This document shows positions 1-7,605 of a stretch of DNA of 19,703 nt, in pieces; the first letter of the stretch is position 1; the number at the start of each line of letters is the position of its first letter. The translations under genes and the position numbers were made by a program. Source of the DNA: an uncultured Oscillospiraceae bacterium (GTDB lineage Bacteria; Bacillota; Clostridia; Oscillospirales; Oscillospiraceae); NCBI GenBank assembly GCA_934661735.1, contig CAKUJN010000039.1:1-19703 (forward strand), in the 5' to 3' direction. The notes below the pieces were generated by a model. It saw nothing but the letters and a program-made list of their open reading frames with translations, did not search any database and was not told the DNA's origin.

Positions 1-157
1 TGGCTTGCGGTACAATCCGATCCGTTTCCAGCGCCTCTTTTTGCCCACTTTTTCTGGCAAGACAGAAAAAGTGGGTCTGCGAAGCAACGGTTGCGGCGTT
101 GCCGCATCAACGGCACCTGCGGTGTTTCCCGCATTCAACCGCCGTTCCGGTGAAACC
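1..157 (+). repeat. Repeat element D, right end only (cut by window edge)
   Basis: This is the right-hand end of the same element family as copies A, B and C. It contains the shared motif GTACAATCCGAT, then CTCTTTTTG, then a perfect 13 bp hairpin (44-56 with 63-75, loop GCAAGA), then TCTGCGAAGCAAC and a TGCGGCGTTGCCGCA dyad. It ends in the CCGG-type outer part of the inverted repeat at about 146-159. It abuts the terminator of jag. The rest of the copy lies left of the window. I see no gene in this stretch. Confidence 0.85.
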
Positions 158-200
158 GGAAAAAAACACCAGCCATCCGTCTGGAATGGCTGGTGTTTGT
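158..200 (-). terminator. Intrinsic terminator of the rpmH-jag cluster
   Basis: A perfect 13 bp stem pairs 164-176 with 186-198 around a 9-base loop. On the minus strand it is followed by a run of seven T (A160-A166 on the plus strand, part of it pairing at the stem base). It lies 9 bases past the jag stop codon, so it most likely ends the rpmH-rnpA-yidD-yidC-jag transcript before repeat D. Confidence 0.88.
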
Positions 201-208
201 TTTGTGTA

Positions 209-1171
209 TTACGCTTCCTCGTCGGGCGTCTGCGCGTTCTTGTAGCGGCTGTAGGCCACGACAATGCGGCGGTTCGGCTCGGTACCGGTGGAGAACGTGG
301 TCACGTCGGGATGATCCTGAAGCGCGGCATGGATGACATGGCGCTCATAGGCGTTCATCGGCTCGAGGGTGATGTTGCGGCGATAGCGCGAAACCTTGCC
401 GGCGACCTTCTGTGCCAGACGGCGCAGGGATTCCTCGCGCTTGAGACGGTAGTTCTCCGCATCGACATTGATGCGCACGCGCTTGCTTGCGCCGCGGTTG
501 ACGGCGTAGTTGGTCAGGTGCTGGATTGCGTCGAGCGTTTCGCCGCGGCGTCCGATCAGAATGCCGAGATTTTCGCCGACCAGATCGACCATGTAGGTGT
601 CGTCCGCATTTTTGACGGCGTGCGGCACCGCGTCAGAGCCCATATGCTCAAGCAGGCCCTTGATGAAAATCTCAATGCGCTCCTCCGTCGAACCGGGCTC
701 TGCCGACGCGTAGACCTTCGGCTCGGCAGGAGCCGCAGGCGCGGCAGGCTGCTCACGGCGGGGCTGTTCGCTGCGCTGGCGGCGCGGCTGGTCGTTCCGA
801 CGCTCATTGCGGGGTCTGCGCTCGGGACGTGCTGCGCGCTCAGCCGTGTCCAGCGGGGGCATCGGCTGCGGCCGCGGAGCCGCGGGCGCGGCGGGTGCGA
901 TCACGCGGGGCGCGTCCTCCTGTGCCTGAACGGTCTTTTTCGGCTTGCTTCTGGAGGCGGAGGACAGCGCGGGTCTGGGTGCCTCCTCTACATCCGGAAC
1001 CTCATAGGTGACCTTGACCTTTGCCGGCTGTGCACCGAAGCCCAGAAAGCCGGACTTCGGATTGTCGAGCACCTCAACGGAAACGCTGTCGCGATCCATG
1101 CCCAGCTGCTCCAGCGCGTTTGCAATCGCCAGATCAATGGTCTTTCCGGTCGCTGTGATAAACTTTTCCAT
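209..1171 (-). CDS. khpB: KhpB/Jag (EloR) RNA-binding protein, Jag-N + KH + R3H
   Basis: This 320-residue protein has the three-part layout of KhpB/Jag. A Jag-N domain covers residues 1-56 (ATGKTIDLAIANALEQLG, then the KSGFLGFG turn). A low-complexity Pro/Ala/Arg linker covers about 62-160. A KH domain follows with the GxxG loop IGRRGE at 206-211, and an R3H domain with R277 and H281 of the R-x3-H motif. The family binds RNA and in streptococci links to cell elongation and division. The start is ATG with an AAGGAG ribosome site that overlaps the yidC stop; the gap to yidC is only 3 bases, so the two are co-translated in effect. It is the last gene of the cluster. The linker is long and rich in arginine, which could add non-specific RNA binding (inference). 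Identity is firm; the cellular role here is inferred from the family. Confidence 0.95.
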   Translation of the reverse strand: MEKFITATGKTIDLAIANALEQLGMDRDSVSVEVLDNPKSGFLGFGAQPAKVKVTYEVPDVEEAPRPALSSASRSKPKKTVQAQEDAPRVIAPAAPAAPRPQPMPPLDTAERAARPERRPRNERRNDQPRRQRSEQPRREQPAAPAAPAEPKVYASAEPGSTEERIEIFIKGLLEHMGSDAVPHAVKNADDTYMVDLVGENLGILIGRRGETLDAIQHLTNYAVNRGASKRVRINVDAENYRLKREESLRRLAQKVAGKVSRYRRNITLEPMNAYERHVIHAALQDHPDVTTFSTGTEPNRRIVVAYSRYKNAQTPDEEA

Positions 1172-1174
1172 AGC

Positions 1175-2548
1175 TTACTCCTTGTTTTCTTCTGCCGCGC
1201 CGGCCTTTTTCGTGTAGCGGTCGGCCTGATAGGCACGGCCTCTGGCGTACGGGCGGTTGGGGTCGCCGGACAGAGGCTTCTGCGCGTCGCCGTTTTCCTG
1301 CGCGGGCGCTTTTTGGGCCTCATATTCTCTGGCAGCTGCCGCAGCGGCTTCCTTTTCCTGCTGCTTCAGCTTTTTCTTGCTGACGTTATCGGTGATGCCG
1401 TCGGGATTCTGTTCGCGGCGCAGCGCACGCTGGCGCTCCTTTTCCTCCTCCTCGGCACGGCGCAGGGCGGCGCGGGCCTGACGCTCGGCGTCCTCCGCGT
1501 CATAGACCTTGCGGTAATGCACGGTCAGGAAGTAGTCCTGAATGCCGCCGAACAGCGCCTGCGCGATCCAGTAGATCGAGATTGCGGCCGGCATGGAATA
1601 GCCGATCCACAGCGACATGAGCGGCATCATCAGCATCATGGTGGTATTGGTCTGGTTTGCGGCCTTTGCGGCCTCGTCGTCCTGCTCGCCGTCGGCGTTG
1701 GTGGCGACCTTGTTGTTCATCTTCTGGCTGACCAGCATCGAAAGCATCTGAATCGCGCCGGAAATCAGCGGGATCAGGAACAGGCCGATCTGCGCCCAGT
1801 TCGGGTTCTCCCACGTCCAGAACTTGAACGACGGGATCGCGGCCAGATTGATGCCGAGGAAGCCGAAGTCAATCTCACGCAGGTTGGCAGCGGCCGTGAC
1901 GGCCAGCTCCTTCAGTTCGGCGGCATATTCGTGCAGATGGCTGGTGGCCATCAGCTGCGCATAGTAGGAATTGGTGCCCAGATCCACGCCGCGCGCCTGA
2001 ATATAGGCGACGATGGCCGCGGAGACCGAGCGGGAATTGTGCAGCATGTACGTCAGCGGCTCACGGATGACATAGTACAGCGGCAGCAGAATCAGCAGCG
2101 GGATGAACGACCACAGACAGCCGCCGCCCATGGAGACGCCTTCCTCCTTGTACAGCTGCTGTACGGCCATCTGGTACTTCTGCTTGTCGTCGCCGTATTT
2201 GGCCTCCAGCGCCTTTGTCAGCGGCGCCAGACGGCTCATCTTCAGCATGCTCTTCTTGCTCTTGATGCTCAGCGGGAACAGGACCAGCTTGACGATCAGC
2301 GAGAACAGCAGCAGCGCGACGCCGTAGTTCCTTGAGAAGTTGTACAGCCAGTCAAGCAGATATCCGAACGGAACGCGGATGATGTCGGAAATGCTTGTGT
2401 TGTCCTTGGTTGCTTCCGCCGCGGCCTCGGCGGCCTCGGCCGGCTCCATGCCCTCATAGGCGTTCTGCTGTGCGGACTGCACGGCGCAGGCGCTCAGGCT
2501 CAGAACCAGAAGCAGGACGAGAAACAGTGCCAGAAATCGTTTCTTCAT
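1175..2548 (-). CDS. yidC: YidC/Oxa1 family membrane protein insertase (SpoIIIJ type)
   Basis: This 457-residue insertase puts proteins into the cytoplasmic membrane. It starts with a lipoprotein signal peptide (hydrophobic 5-18, lipobox LSAC, Cys21), as in Gram-positive YidC. The core begins near residue 60 (VPFGYLLDWLYNFSRNYG), with the first core helix at 75-93 and a cytoplasmic hairpin rich in Lys (SIKSKKSML). Later core helices include MPLMSLWIGYSMPAAISIYW. The hydrophilic groove residue that is Arg in B. subtilis SpoIIIJ appears here as Lys87 (by eye). The charged tail after about residue 365 is long (RRAEEEEKERQRALRREQ, then a Lys/Ala-rich stretch), so the protein exceeds the roughly 260 residues usual for SpoIIIJ; such tails are thought to contact ribosomes. 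The start has GGAGG 8 bases upstream. A 7 bp GC hairpin (2579-2585 with 2589-2595) sits between yidD and yidC with no T-run. Confidence 0.96.
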   Translation of the reverse strand: MKKRFLALFLVLLLVLSLSACAVQSAQQNAYEGMEPAEAAEAAAEATKDNTSISDIIRVPFGYLLDWLYNFSRNYGVALLLFSLIVKLVLFPLSIKSKKSMLKMSRLAPLTKALEAKYGDDKQKYQMAVQQLYKEEGVSMGGGCLWSFIPLLILLPLYYVIREPLTYMLHNSRSVSAAIVAYIQARGVDLGTNSYYAQLMATSHLHEYAAELKELAVTAAANLREIDFGFLGINLAAIPSFKFWTWENPNWAQIGLFLIPLISGAIQMLSMLVSQKMNNKVATNADGEQDDEAAKAANQTNTTMMLMMPLMSLWIGYSMPAAISIYWIAQALFGGIQDYFLTVHYRKVYDAEDAERQARAALRRAEEEEKERQRALRREQNPDGITDNVSKKKLKQQEKEAAAAAAREYEAQKAPAQENGDAQKPLSGDPNRPYARGRAYQADRYTKKAGAAEENKE

Positions 2549-2599
2549 TTGTTTTCCTCCAATGTGGGGATGCCGGAACGCGGGCCCCGCCCGCGGCCC

Positions 2600-2812
2600 T
2601 TACGGCACCGGATCAAAGTAGTCTCCCTTGTAGAAAGGGTTGCACCGCAAAAGCCGCCGGAACGCCATCCATCCGCCTTTCCATGCCCCATATCTGCCGA
2701 TGGCCTCCAGCGCGTACTGTGAGCACGTCGGAGAAAAGCGGCATCTGGGGGGAAACGCGGGTGAAATGTGCCTCTGGTAAAAACGGATCATCGCAAGCAT
2801 CAGAGTTTTCAT
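2600..2812 (-). CDS. yidD: YidD membrane protein insertion efficiency factor
   Basis: This small protein of 70 residues matches the YidD family, which assists YidC-dependent membrane insertion. The family core is present: an amphipathic N-terminus ([10 protein letters not shown]), then [19 protein letters not shown] with the conserved cysteines, and the C-terminal [18 protein letters not shown]. Length is typical. Its ATG overlaps the rnpA stop as ATGA (2809-2812), so translation is probably coupled to rnpA. It sits between rnpA and yidC as in most bacteria. Confidence 0.96.
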   Translation of the reverse strand: MKTLMLAMIRFYQRHISPAFPPRCRFSPTCSQYALEAIGRYGAWKGGWMAFRRLLRCNPFYKGDYFDPVP

Positions 2813-3159
2813 GCTTCATCGTCGTCGCGCAGGAGCGAAAGCTTCTGCGCAAGGGAAAGATATGCCTTTTCCAGCTCATGGTAGGGCGCGTCCATGGCGC
2901 GCAGACGAGCCACGACTACGATATCGCAGCCGCGGCGAAACTGCGCCTCATGCAGCCGGTAGATCTCACGCAGGCGGCGGCGGACGGCGTTGCGCTGGAC
3001 GGCATGTCCAAGCTTCACGCTGACCGTCAGTCCCACACGGTTTTCTGCCGTGCCGTTTTTCCGGCAGTAAACTGCCAGATACCGGTTTGCGCTGCTGGCG
3101 CCCTTGTGGTACAGCCGGCGGAACACATGGCTGTATTTCAGGGATTTGGAAAACTGCAT
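2809..3159 (-). CDS. rnpA: RNase P protein component
   Basis: This 116-residue basic protein is the protein subunit of ribonuclease P, which removes 5' leaders from tRNA precursors together with the RNA subunit. The family signature is seen as [13 protein letters not shown] near residues 53-65, with the N-terminal [16 protein letters not shown] and the GLTVSVKLG strand before it. I chose the ATG at 3159 ([10 protein letters not shown]) because the reading frame upstream to 3231 has no family similarity and a GGGGAGAGG stretch lies just before 3159. The gene lies 105 bases after rpmH and overlaps yidD by ATGA. Confidence 0.95.
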   Translation of the reverse strand: MQFSKSLKYSHVFRRLYHKGASSANRYLAVYCRKNGTAENRVGLTVSVKLGHAVQRNAVRRRLREIYRLHEAQFRRGCDIVVVARLRAMDAPYHELEKAYLSLAQKLSLLRDDDEA

Positions 3160-3264
3160 ACGCCTCTCCCCGATGGAATTCTCTGATAAACGGATGGGGC
3201 GAACAGAACTGCGTCCATTCACCCCTGTCATTGCCTGGCGGTATATGCGGTCATGGCCGATCGA

Positions 3265-3405
3265 TCAGGCGGAGAGCTTTGCTCTGCCCTTGGCACGGCG
3301 GCGGGCAAGAACCTTGCGGCCGTTGGCGGTAGCCATTCTCTTTCTGAAACCATGGACTTTGGATCTGTGGCGCTTCTTGGGCTGATAGGTACGAACAGTT
3401 GCCAT
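3265..3405 (-). CDS. rpmH: 50S ribosomal protein L34
   Basis: This 46-residue, very basic protein matches L34. It begins [14 protein letters not shown], continues with the invariant [20 protein letters not shown], and ends with AKGRAKLSA. It has a strong AGGAGGTG ribosome site at 3413-3420. It is the first gene of the L34-RNase P-YidD-YidC-Jag cluster and is preceded by a long leader that starts from a consensus promoter about 270 bases upstream. Confidence 0.97.
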   Translation of the reverse strand: MATVRTYQPKKRHRSKVHGFRKRMATANGRKVLARRRAKGRAKLSA

Positions 3406-3680
3406 TTTTCTACACCTCCTGTAGTGGAACCTCTGCCTCAGCCGCCTGCGGCTCCGCCGGATTCGCCCTCCCGATTCCGCGGCCTGAACGGCTTGAAATA
3501 CACGCGGTATTCCATGCCCTCACGCCCTGGCTCGGAGAAAAGCCTCCCGCCGAATGCGCCTGCCGGCTGCTTCAAAGCCTCCTGATAATATGCTCAACAG
3601 CTGCGATTTGCAGCCGCAGCGAGTCAATTGAGCGCGCATCCGTGCCGAGCGGTACAGATGCGCAGCAAGATGCGGATACT
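3406..3680 (-). other. Long 5' leader of rpmH
   Basis: The promoter at 3681-3710 predicts transcription starting near 3674, which leaves a leader of roughly 265 bases before rpmH. It contains a GCTGCG/CGCAGC dyad near 3600-3625 and a 25-codon reading frame (3438-3515, starting [17 protein letters not shown]) with only a poor ribosome site. I recognise no known riboswitch or ribosomal-protein leader. No DnaA boxes (TTATCCACA or close variants) were seen in 3406-3792. Confidence 0.45.
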
Positions 3681-3710
3681 ATTATACCGGATAGATATAC
3701 AAGGTGTCAA
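3681..3710 (-). promoter_or_regulatory. Consensus sigma-A promoter of the rpmH cluster
   Basis: On the minus strand a perfect -35 TTGACA (3705-3710) and a perfect -10 TATAAT (3681-3686) are separated by 18 bases. This is the strongest promoter match in the window. It points at rpmH and lies between hemW and rpmH, so the L34 cluster is transcribed on its own. Confidence 0.88.
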
Positions 3711-3792
3711 ATGTTTTTTTCACCTTTTTCCACTTTGGCCGATGTAGTGGCCCCTTTCGCGGCGTATATCTATATCTGGTGCTGCAAAGCGC

Positions 3793-4995
3793 CTATCGCT
3801 TCTGCGCAAGGGGCTTGCTCTTCTGCTGGACGTCCAGCAGATCGATCAGAATGGAGTTGGACAGCATGAAGCCCTTTGGCGTCAGGTGCCAGCGCCCGTG
3901 CTCCAGCACGGCAAAGCCCTGCTTTTCCAGCTCCTGAAGCCGCGCTTCAATCGGCTCGAACGGCAGCAGGAACGAACGTGTATACTCGCCCGCCTCCACG
4001 CCGTCCACCGTCCGCAGGCGGAGCATCAGGTATTCGCCCGCGCGCTCACGCAGCGGCACGGACTCGCATTCGGACAGCACAACGCCCTTTGTCGCGATGC
4101 CCTTGATGTATTTCTCAAGATTTGCCTCGATGGTAAAGCGCTTGCCGGCAAAGTCGGACGCAGCGCACGGGCCGAAGCCCAGATACTCGTCGCCGACCCA
4201 GTATTTCATGTTGTGGCGGCAGACATAGCCGTCGCGCGCAAAATTGGAGATTTCATACTGGTGATAGCCAAACGATTCAAGCGTATCGACCGCGTAGAAA
4301 TACATATCCGCCTGCGCGTCGTCGTCGGGCAGATTCGCGCAGTCCTTGTAATCGTACAGCGGCGTGCCCGCCTCGACCTTCAGTCCGTAGCAGGAGATGT
4401 GGTCGGCCTTGAGATCGATGACATTGCGAAGCGTCTGCATCCACTGCTCGCGGCTCTGATTCGGCAGGCCGAACATCAGATCGACCGACACATTGTCAAA
4501 GCCCGCGCGGCGCGCCAGCGACACGGCCTGCTGCGCCTGCTTATAGTTGTGCGGGCGGCCGATGGCCTTGAGCTGCTCGTCCACGTCGGACTGCACGCCG
4601 ATGGAAATCCGGTTGAAGCCCGAGCGCCGCAGCCGCATCAGCATCGGCAGCGCCACGGAATCGGGATTTGCCTCCAGCGTGACCTCGGCCTCGCGGCTGA
4701 CGTCAAAGCGGCGGTCGATTTCCGCAAAAATCCGGCTCAGCCCGCCCGCGCCGAAGAACGACGGCGTGCCGCCGCCGAAGTAGACGGTGTCTACCTCATA
4801 GCCCGCCGCGCTTGGCCCCGCCTCGCGGATATGCGCCAGGATGGCCGTGAGATACCGGTCCATCAGATCGCTGTTGCGCGCGCCGGCCAGCGAATAGAAG
4901 TCGCAGTATTCGCACTTGCTGCGGCAGAACGGCACATGGACATAGATGCCGAGCGGCTTTTTCTTTTTGGTTGGTTCAGTGTGATTCAGAAGCAT
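3793..4995 (-). CDS. hemW: HemW, radical SAM heme chaperone (formerly HemN-like)
   Basis: This 400-residue radical-SAM protein is assigned to HemW rather than coproporphyrinogen dehydrogenase HemN. Its cluster motif is C24-x3-C28-x2-C31-x-F33: HemN has a fourth Cys where this protein has Phe. It also carries the HNxxYW motif (residues 261-266), linked to heme binding in HemW. Other family marks are VYFGGGTPS (71-79), EANPDS (108-113) and ISIGVQS (130-136). HemW is thought to hold and deliver heme. The ATG start has GGGGAG upstream. A CATAAT -10-like box at 5016-5021 has no good -35. In many Firmicutes hemW follows lepA directly; here repeat element A separates them. No terminator with a T-run is seen between its stop and the rpmH promoter. 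Confidence 0.93.
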   Translation of the reverse strand: MLLNHTEPTKKKKPLGIYVHVPFCRSKCEYCDFYSLAGARNSDLMDRYLTAILAHIREAGPSAAGYEVDTVYFGGGTPSFFGAGGLSRIFAEIDRRFDVSREAEVTLEANPDSVALPMLMRLRRSGFNRISIGVQSDVDEQLKAIGRPHNYKQAQQAVSLARRAGFDNVSVDLMFGLPNQSREQWMQTLRNVIDLKADHISCYGLKVEAGTPLYDYKDCANLPDDDAQADMYFYAVDTLESFGYHQYEISNFARDGYVCRHNMKYWVGDEYLGFGPCAASDFAGKRFTIEANLEKYIKGIATKGVVLSECESVPLRERAGEYLMLRLRTVDGVEAGEYTRSFLLPFEPIEARLQELEKQGFAVLEHGRWHLTPKGFMLSNSILIDLLDVQQKSKPLAQKR

Positions 4996-5107
4996 TGCCT
5001 TGCTCCCCTCAAGAAATTATGATCGATTGTCGTTCCGGTCTGCACCGGATTGCTATTGCATGCGGCAGCGCCGCGGCTGCTCCGCAGGCGATTTTCTGTC
5101 GCACCCT

Positions 5108-5133
5108 GTAGGGGCCGACGACTCTGTCGGCCC
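5108..5133 (+). repeat. GTAG-headed REP-like hairpin in element A
   Basis: GTAG is followed directly by an 8 bp perfect stem (GGGCCGAC, loop GACTCT, GTCGGCCC) and then TTTT. The same unit recurs at 10302-10327 and in decayed form at 18907-18930. A GTAG tetranucleotide 5' of a hairpin is the hallmark of REP sequences handled by RAYT-type (TnpA-REP) enzymes; the link here is inference. Confidence 0.7.
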
Positions 5134-5256
5134 TTTTCCGGTATTCACCGGACGGTCGTTGATGCGGTAACGCCGCAGATGTGCCTCCGGCGGCCTACTT
5201 TTTCTGGCTTGTCAGAAAAAGTAGGCAAAAAGATCCGCTTGGACGCGTTTTATATT

Positions 5257-5280
5257 GCGCGCTCACGCGCGCGATTTTTT
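5257..5280 (+). terminator. Element-borne terminator-like hairpin (element A)
   Basis: GCGCGC (5257-5262) pairs with GCGCGC (5267-5272) around TCAC and is followed by GA and six T. A second hairpin (5281-5295) follows. It would act on plus-strand transcripts, that is antisense to the flanking genes. The module is repeated at 10245-10268 and 10452-10476. Confidence 0.45.
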
Positions 5281-5769
5281 GGCCGCTCCGCGGCCTGAAC
5301 GCCCTGACGTGCGCAGAATTGCAACCATTCCGATGGCTTTCGGTTCCGCTAAATGTACTACACACAGTTGCGGGCAGACTGTATCAATTTCGGTTCTGCT
5401 CATTTCCGGAATACTCGGCCGGTTACGATTCTGCACCATCGGCGTATACGTAGATGGCCTGCCATTTCCACGGCAGCGTGTTTTGCCATCCCATTGCGTG
5501 GCAACGATTCTCGATGAGAGCGTTGTCACCAAGCAGGCGGCGCTGTAGTGTAGCTTTGCAGAAAGATTCTCGTGTGCTGGCCACAGCGTTCTTTGACGGG
5601 GTAATTCTGTGGCATCGCGGTACAATCCGATTCGCATCCAGCGCCTCTTTTTGCCCACTTTTTCTGGCGCAGCAGAAAAAGTGGGTCTGCGAAGCAACAG
5701 TTGCGGTCTTGCCGCATGCACAGCAATCCGGTGAATCCGGACACAACCTCTACAGGCTGCGCCGCGAAA

Positions 5770-7575
5770 TCACTCATCCAGCTTGAGGACCGCCATGAAC
5801 GCCTCCGACGGTACGGACACCGTGCCGAACGTGCGCATGCGCTTTTTGCCCTCCTTCTGCTTTTCCAGCAGCTTCTTCTTCCGCGTGATATCGCCGCCGT
5901 AGCACTTGGCCAGCACGTCCTTGCGCAGGGCCTTGATCGTCTCGCGCGCAATGACCTTGCCGCCGATGGCGGCCTGCACGGGAATTTCAAACATCTGGCG
6001 CGGAATGTTCTCCTTGAGCTTTTCACAGATACGCCGCGCCCGCGCATAGGCGTTGTCGGCGAAGAGAATAAAGCTCAGTGCGTCGACAATTTCGCCGTTG
6101 AGCAGGATATCCAGCTTGACCAGCTTGGACGGCCGGTAGCCCTCCAGCTCATAGTCCAGCGAGCCATAGCCGCGCGTGCGGCTCTTGAGCGCGTCGAAGA
6201 AATCGTAGATAATCTCGTTCAGCGGCATGGAATAGTGCAGCTCCACGCGGCTGACGTCCAGATACTTCATATCCTTGTACTCGCCGCGGCGGCTGGTGCA
6301 CAGGTCCATGATCGCGCCGACGTATTCCGGCGGCGTGAGGATGTTGACCTTTGCATACGGTTCCTCGGCCGAGGCGATTTCGGCAGGGTCCGGATAGTTG
6401 AGCGGCGTGTACACATTCAGCACTGTCCCGTCGGTTTTCGTGACGCGGTAGACGACGTTCGGCGCGGTCGTGATCAGATCCAGATTGTATTCCCGCTCCA
6501 GCCGTTCCAGAATGATTTCCATGTGCAGCAGACCCAGGAAGCCGCACCGGAAGCCGAAGCCCAGCGCGATGGAGCTTTCCTGCGTATAGCTCATCGACGC
6601 GTCGTTGAGCTTCAGCTTTTCCAGCGCGTCGCGCAGATCGCCGTATTTTGAGCCGTCGGCGGGATAGACACCCGAAAAGACCATCGGCTGCGCCTGCTTA
6701 TAGCCTGGGAGCGCCTCGGCCGCGGGATTCTCCGCGCCGGTGATCGTGTCGCCCACGCGCGTGTCGGAGACGGTCTTGATCGACGCTGTCAGATAGCCGA
6801 CCTCACCCGCACCCAGCGCCTCGGCCGGACGCATCCCGAACGGATGCAGATAGCCGACCTCGACGACCTTGTACACCGCGCCGGTGGCCATCATTTTGAT
6901 ATCCATGCCGGCCCTTACCGTGCCGTTGACGACGCGCATGTAGACAATCGCGCCGCGATAGGAATCATACTGGCTGTCAAAAATCAGGCATTGCAGCGGC
7001 GCGTCACGGTCGCCCTTCGGCGCGGGCACGCCGTTTACGATCATTTCCAGCACGCTGTGGATATTGATGCCGTTTTTCGCGGAAATCTCCGGCGCGTCCA
7101 TCGCCGGAATGCCGATGACGTCCTCAATTTCGTGCTTGACCTCCTCCGGACGGGCGGCAGGCAGGTCGATTTTGTTGACGACTGGCAGCACCTCAAGGTC
7201 GTTGTCGATGGCAAGATATGTGTTTGCCAGCGTCTGGGCCTCAATGCCCTGCGACGCGTCGACGACCAGCACCGCGCCCTCGCACGCCGACAGACTGCGG
7301 GAGACTTCATAGTTGAAGTCCACATGGCCCGGGGTGTCGATCAGGTTCAGCACGTAGTCCTCACCGTCGTCGGCGTGATAGTCCAGCCGGACGGCGCGCG
7401 CCTTGATGGTGATGCCGCGCTCGCGCTCAAGCTCCATTGAGTCAAGCACCTGCTCGGCCATTTCGCGCTTTTCCACGGTGTGGCACGCCTCCAGCAGACG
7501 GTCGGCCAGCGTGGATTTGCCGTGGTCGATGTGCGCCACAATCGAAAAGTTTCGGATTTTGGAAAGATCGGTCAT
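5770..7575 (-). CDS. lepA: Elongation factor 4 (LepA), ribosome-associated GTPase
   Basis: This 601-residue translational GTPase has the full LepA length (about 600). The GTP-binding motifs are AHIDHGKST (14-22), the G2 region RGITIKA (53-59), DTPGHVDF (80-87) and NKIDLP (134-139). The LepA-specific C-terminal half is present (KAFMAVLK-type ending, here [24 protein letters not shown] segment [12 protein letters not shown]). EF4 acts on stalled or back-translocated ribosomes and in ribosome assembly. The start ATG has AGGAG upstream, and the gap to mrdA is 30 bases, so it probably shares the mreD-mrdA transcript. The stop codon lies 13 bases from the end of repeat element A; the normally following gene hemW is on the far side of that element. 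Confidence 0.97.
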   Translation of the reverse strand: MTDLSKIRNFSIVAHIDHGKSTLADRLLEACHTVEKREMAEQVLDSMELERERGITIKARAVRLDYHADDGEDYVLNLIDTPGHVDFNYEVSRSLSACEGAVLVVDASQGIEAQTLANTYLAIDNDLEVLPVVNKIDLPAARPEEVKHEIEDVIGIPAMDAPEISAKNGINIHSVLEMIVNGVPAPKGDRDAPLQCLIFDSQYDSYRGAIVYMRVVNGTVRAGMDIKMMATGAVYKVVEVGYLHPFGMRPAEALGAGEVGYLTASIKTVSDTRVGDTITGAENPAAEALPGYKQAQPMVFSGVYPADGSKYGDLRDALEKLKLNDASMSYTQESSIALGFGFRCGFLGLLHMEIILERLEREYNLDLITTAPNVVYRVTKTDGTVLNVYTPLNYPDPAEIASAEEPYAKVNILTPPEYVGAIMDLCTSRRGEYKDMKYLDVSRVELHYSMPLNEIIYDFFDALKSRTRGYGSLDYELEGYRPSKLVKLDILLNGEIVDALSFILFADNAYARARRICEKLKENIPRQMFEIPVQAAIGGKVIARETIKALRKDVLAKCYGGDITRKKKLLEKQKEGKKRMRTFGTVSVPSEAFMAVLKLDE

Positions 7576-7605
7576 AAACTGACGCTCCTATCGGTATTTC
7601 AGTGC

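Larger units (their letters stand above)
5091..5768 (+). repeat. Repeat element A, complete copy (MITE/REP-like, about 0.68 kb)
   Basis: This non-coding element fills the gap between lepA and hemW. The left arm reads: CCTGTAG start (5105), GTAG-headed hairpin (5108-5133), CCGG spacer, TGCGG dyad, 14 bp hairpin (5193-5206 with 5213-5226, loop GCTTGT) and CAAAAAG. Next come a GC hairpin with T6 (5257-5280) and a GGCCGC/GCGGCC hairpin (5281-5295). A core of about 290 bases (5360-5650) follows. The right arm repeats the left in inverted order: CTTTTTG, 13 bp hairpin (5654-5666 with 5673-5685, loop GCGCAG), TCTGCGAAGCAAC, TGCGG dyad, CCGG spacer, and CTACAGG (5750-5756) 13 bases from the lepA stop. 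Reading frames across the core pass through the hairpins and lack ribosome sites, so I do not call them genes. Confidence 0.88.

Noticed and set aside
44..75. Reading the ACTTTTTCTG hairpins as ordinary intrinsic terminators
   Set aside because: On neither strand is the stem followed by a T-run; the Ts lie inside the stem or before it. jag already has a proper terminator at 158-200.
5..2335. A 776-codon open frame on the plus strand across jag and yidC
   Set aside because: It is antisense to two clear genes, starts inside repeat D and encodes Arg/Leu/Val-rich sequence with no domain. Long antisense frames are expected in GC-rich genes.
3438..3515. A 25-codon frame in the rpmH leader ([17 protein letters not shown]...)
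   Set aside because: Its ribosome site is poor and badly spaced, and nothing shows conservation. Kept only as a note on the leader.
3406..3792. A replication origin next to rpmH
   Set aside because: No DnaA boxes or AT-rich unwinding region were seen, and dnaA is not adjacent.
5263..5721. Frames of 90-150 codons inside the repeats, conserved between A and C (also 19011-19399)
   Set aside because: A and C share the frames only because their DNA is nearly identical. In B the frame is broken by the insertion. The frames run through the hairpins and have no ribosome sites.
5091..5768. A CRISPR array or transposase-bearing IS in the repeat regions
   Set aside because: There are no regularly spaced short repeats with unique spacers and no transposase-like protein. 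The repeats are whole-element copies in separate gaps.
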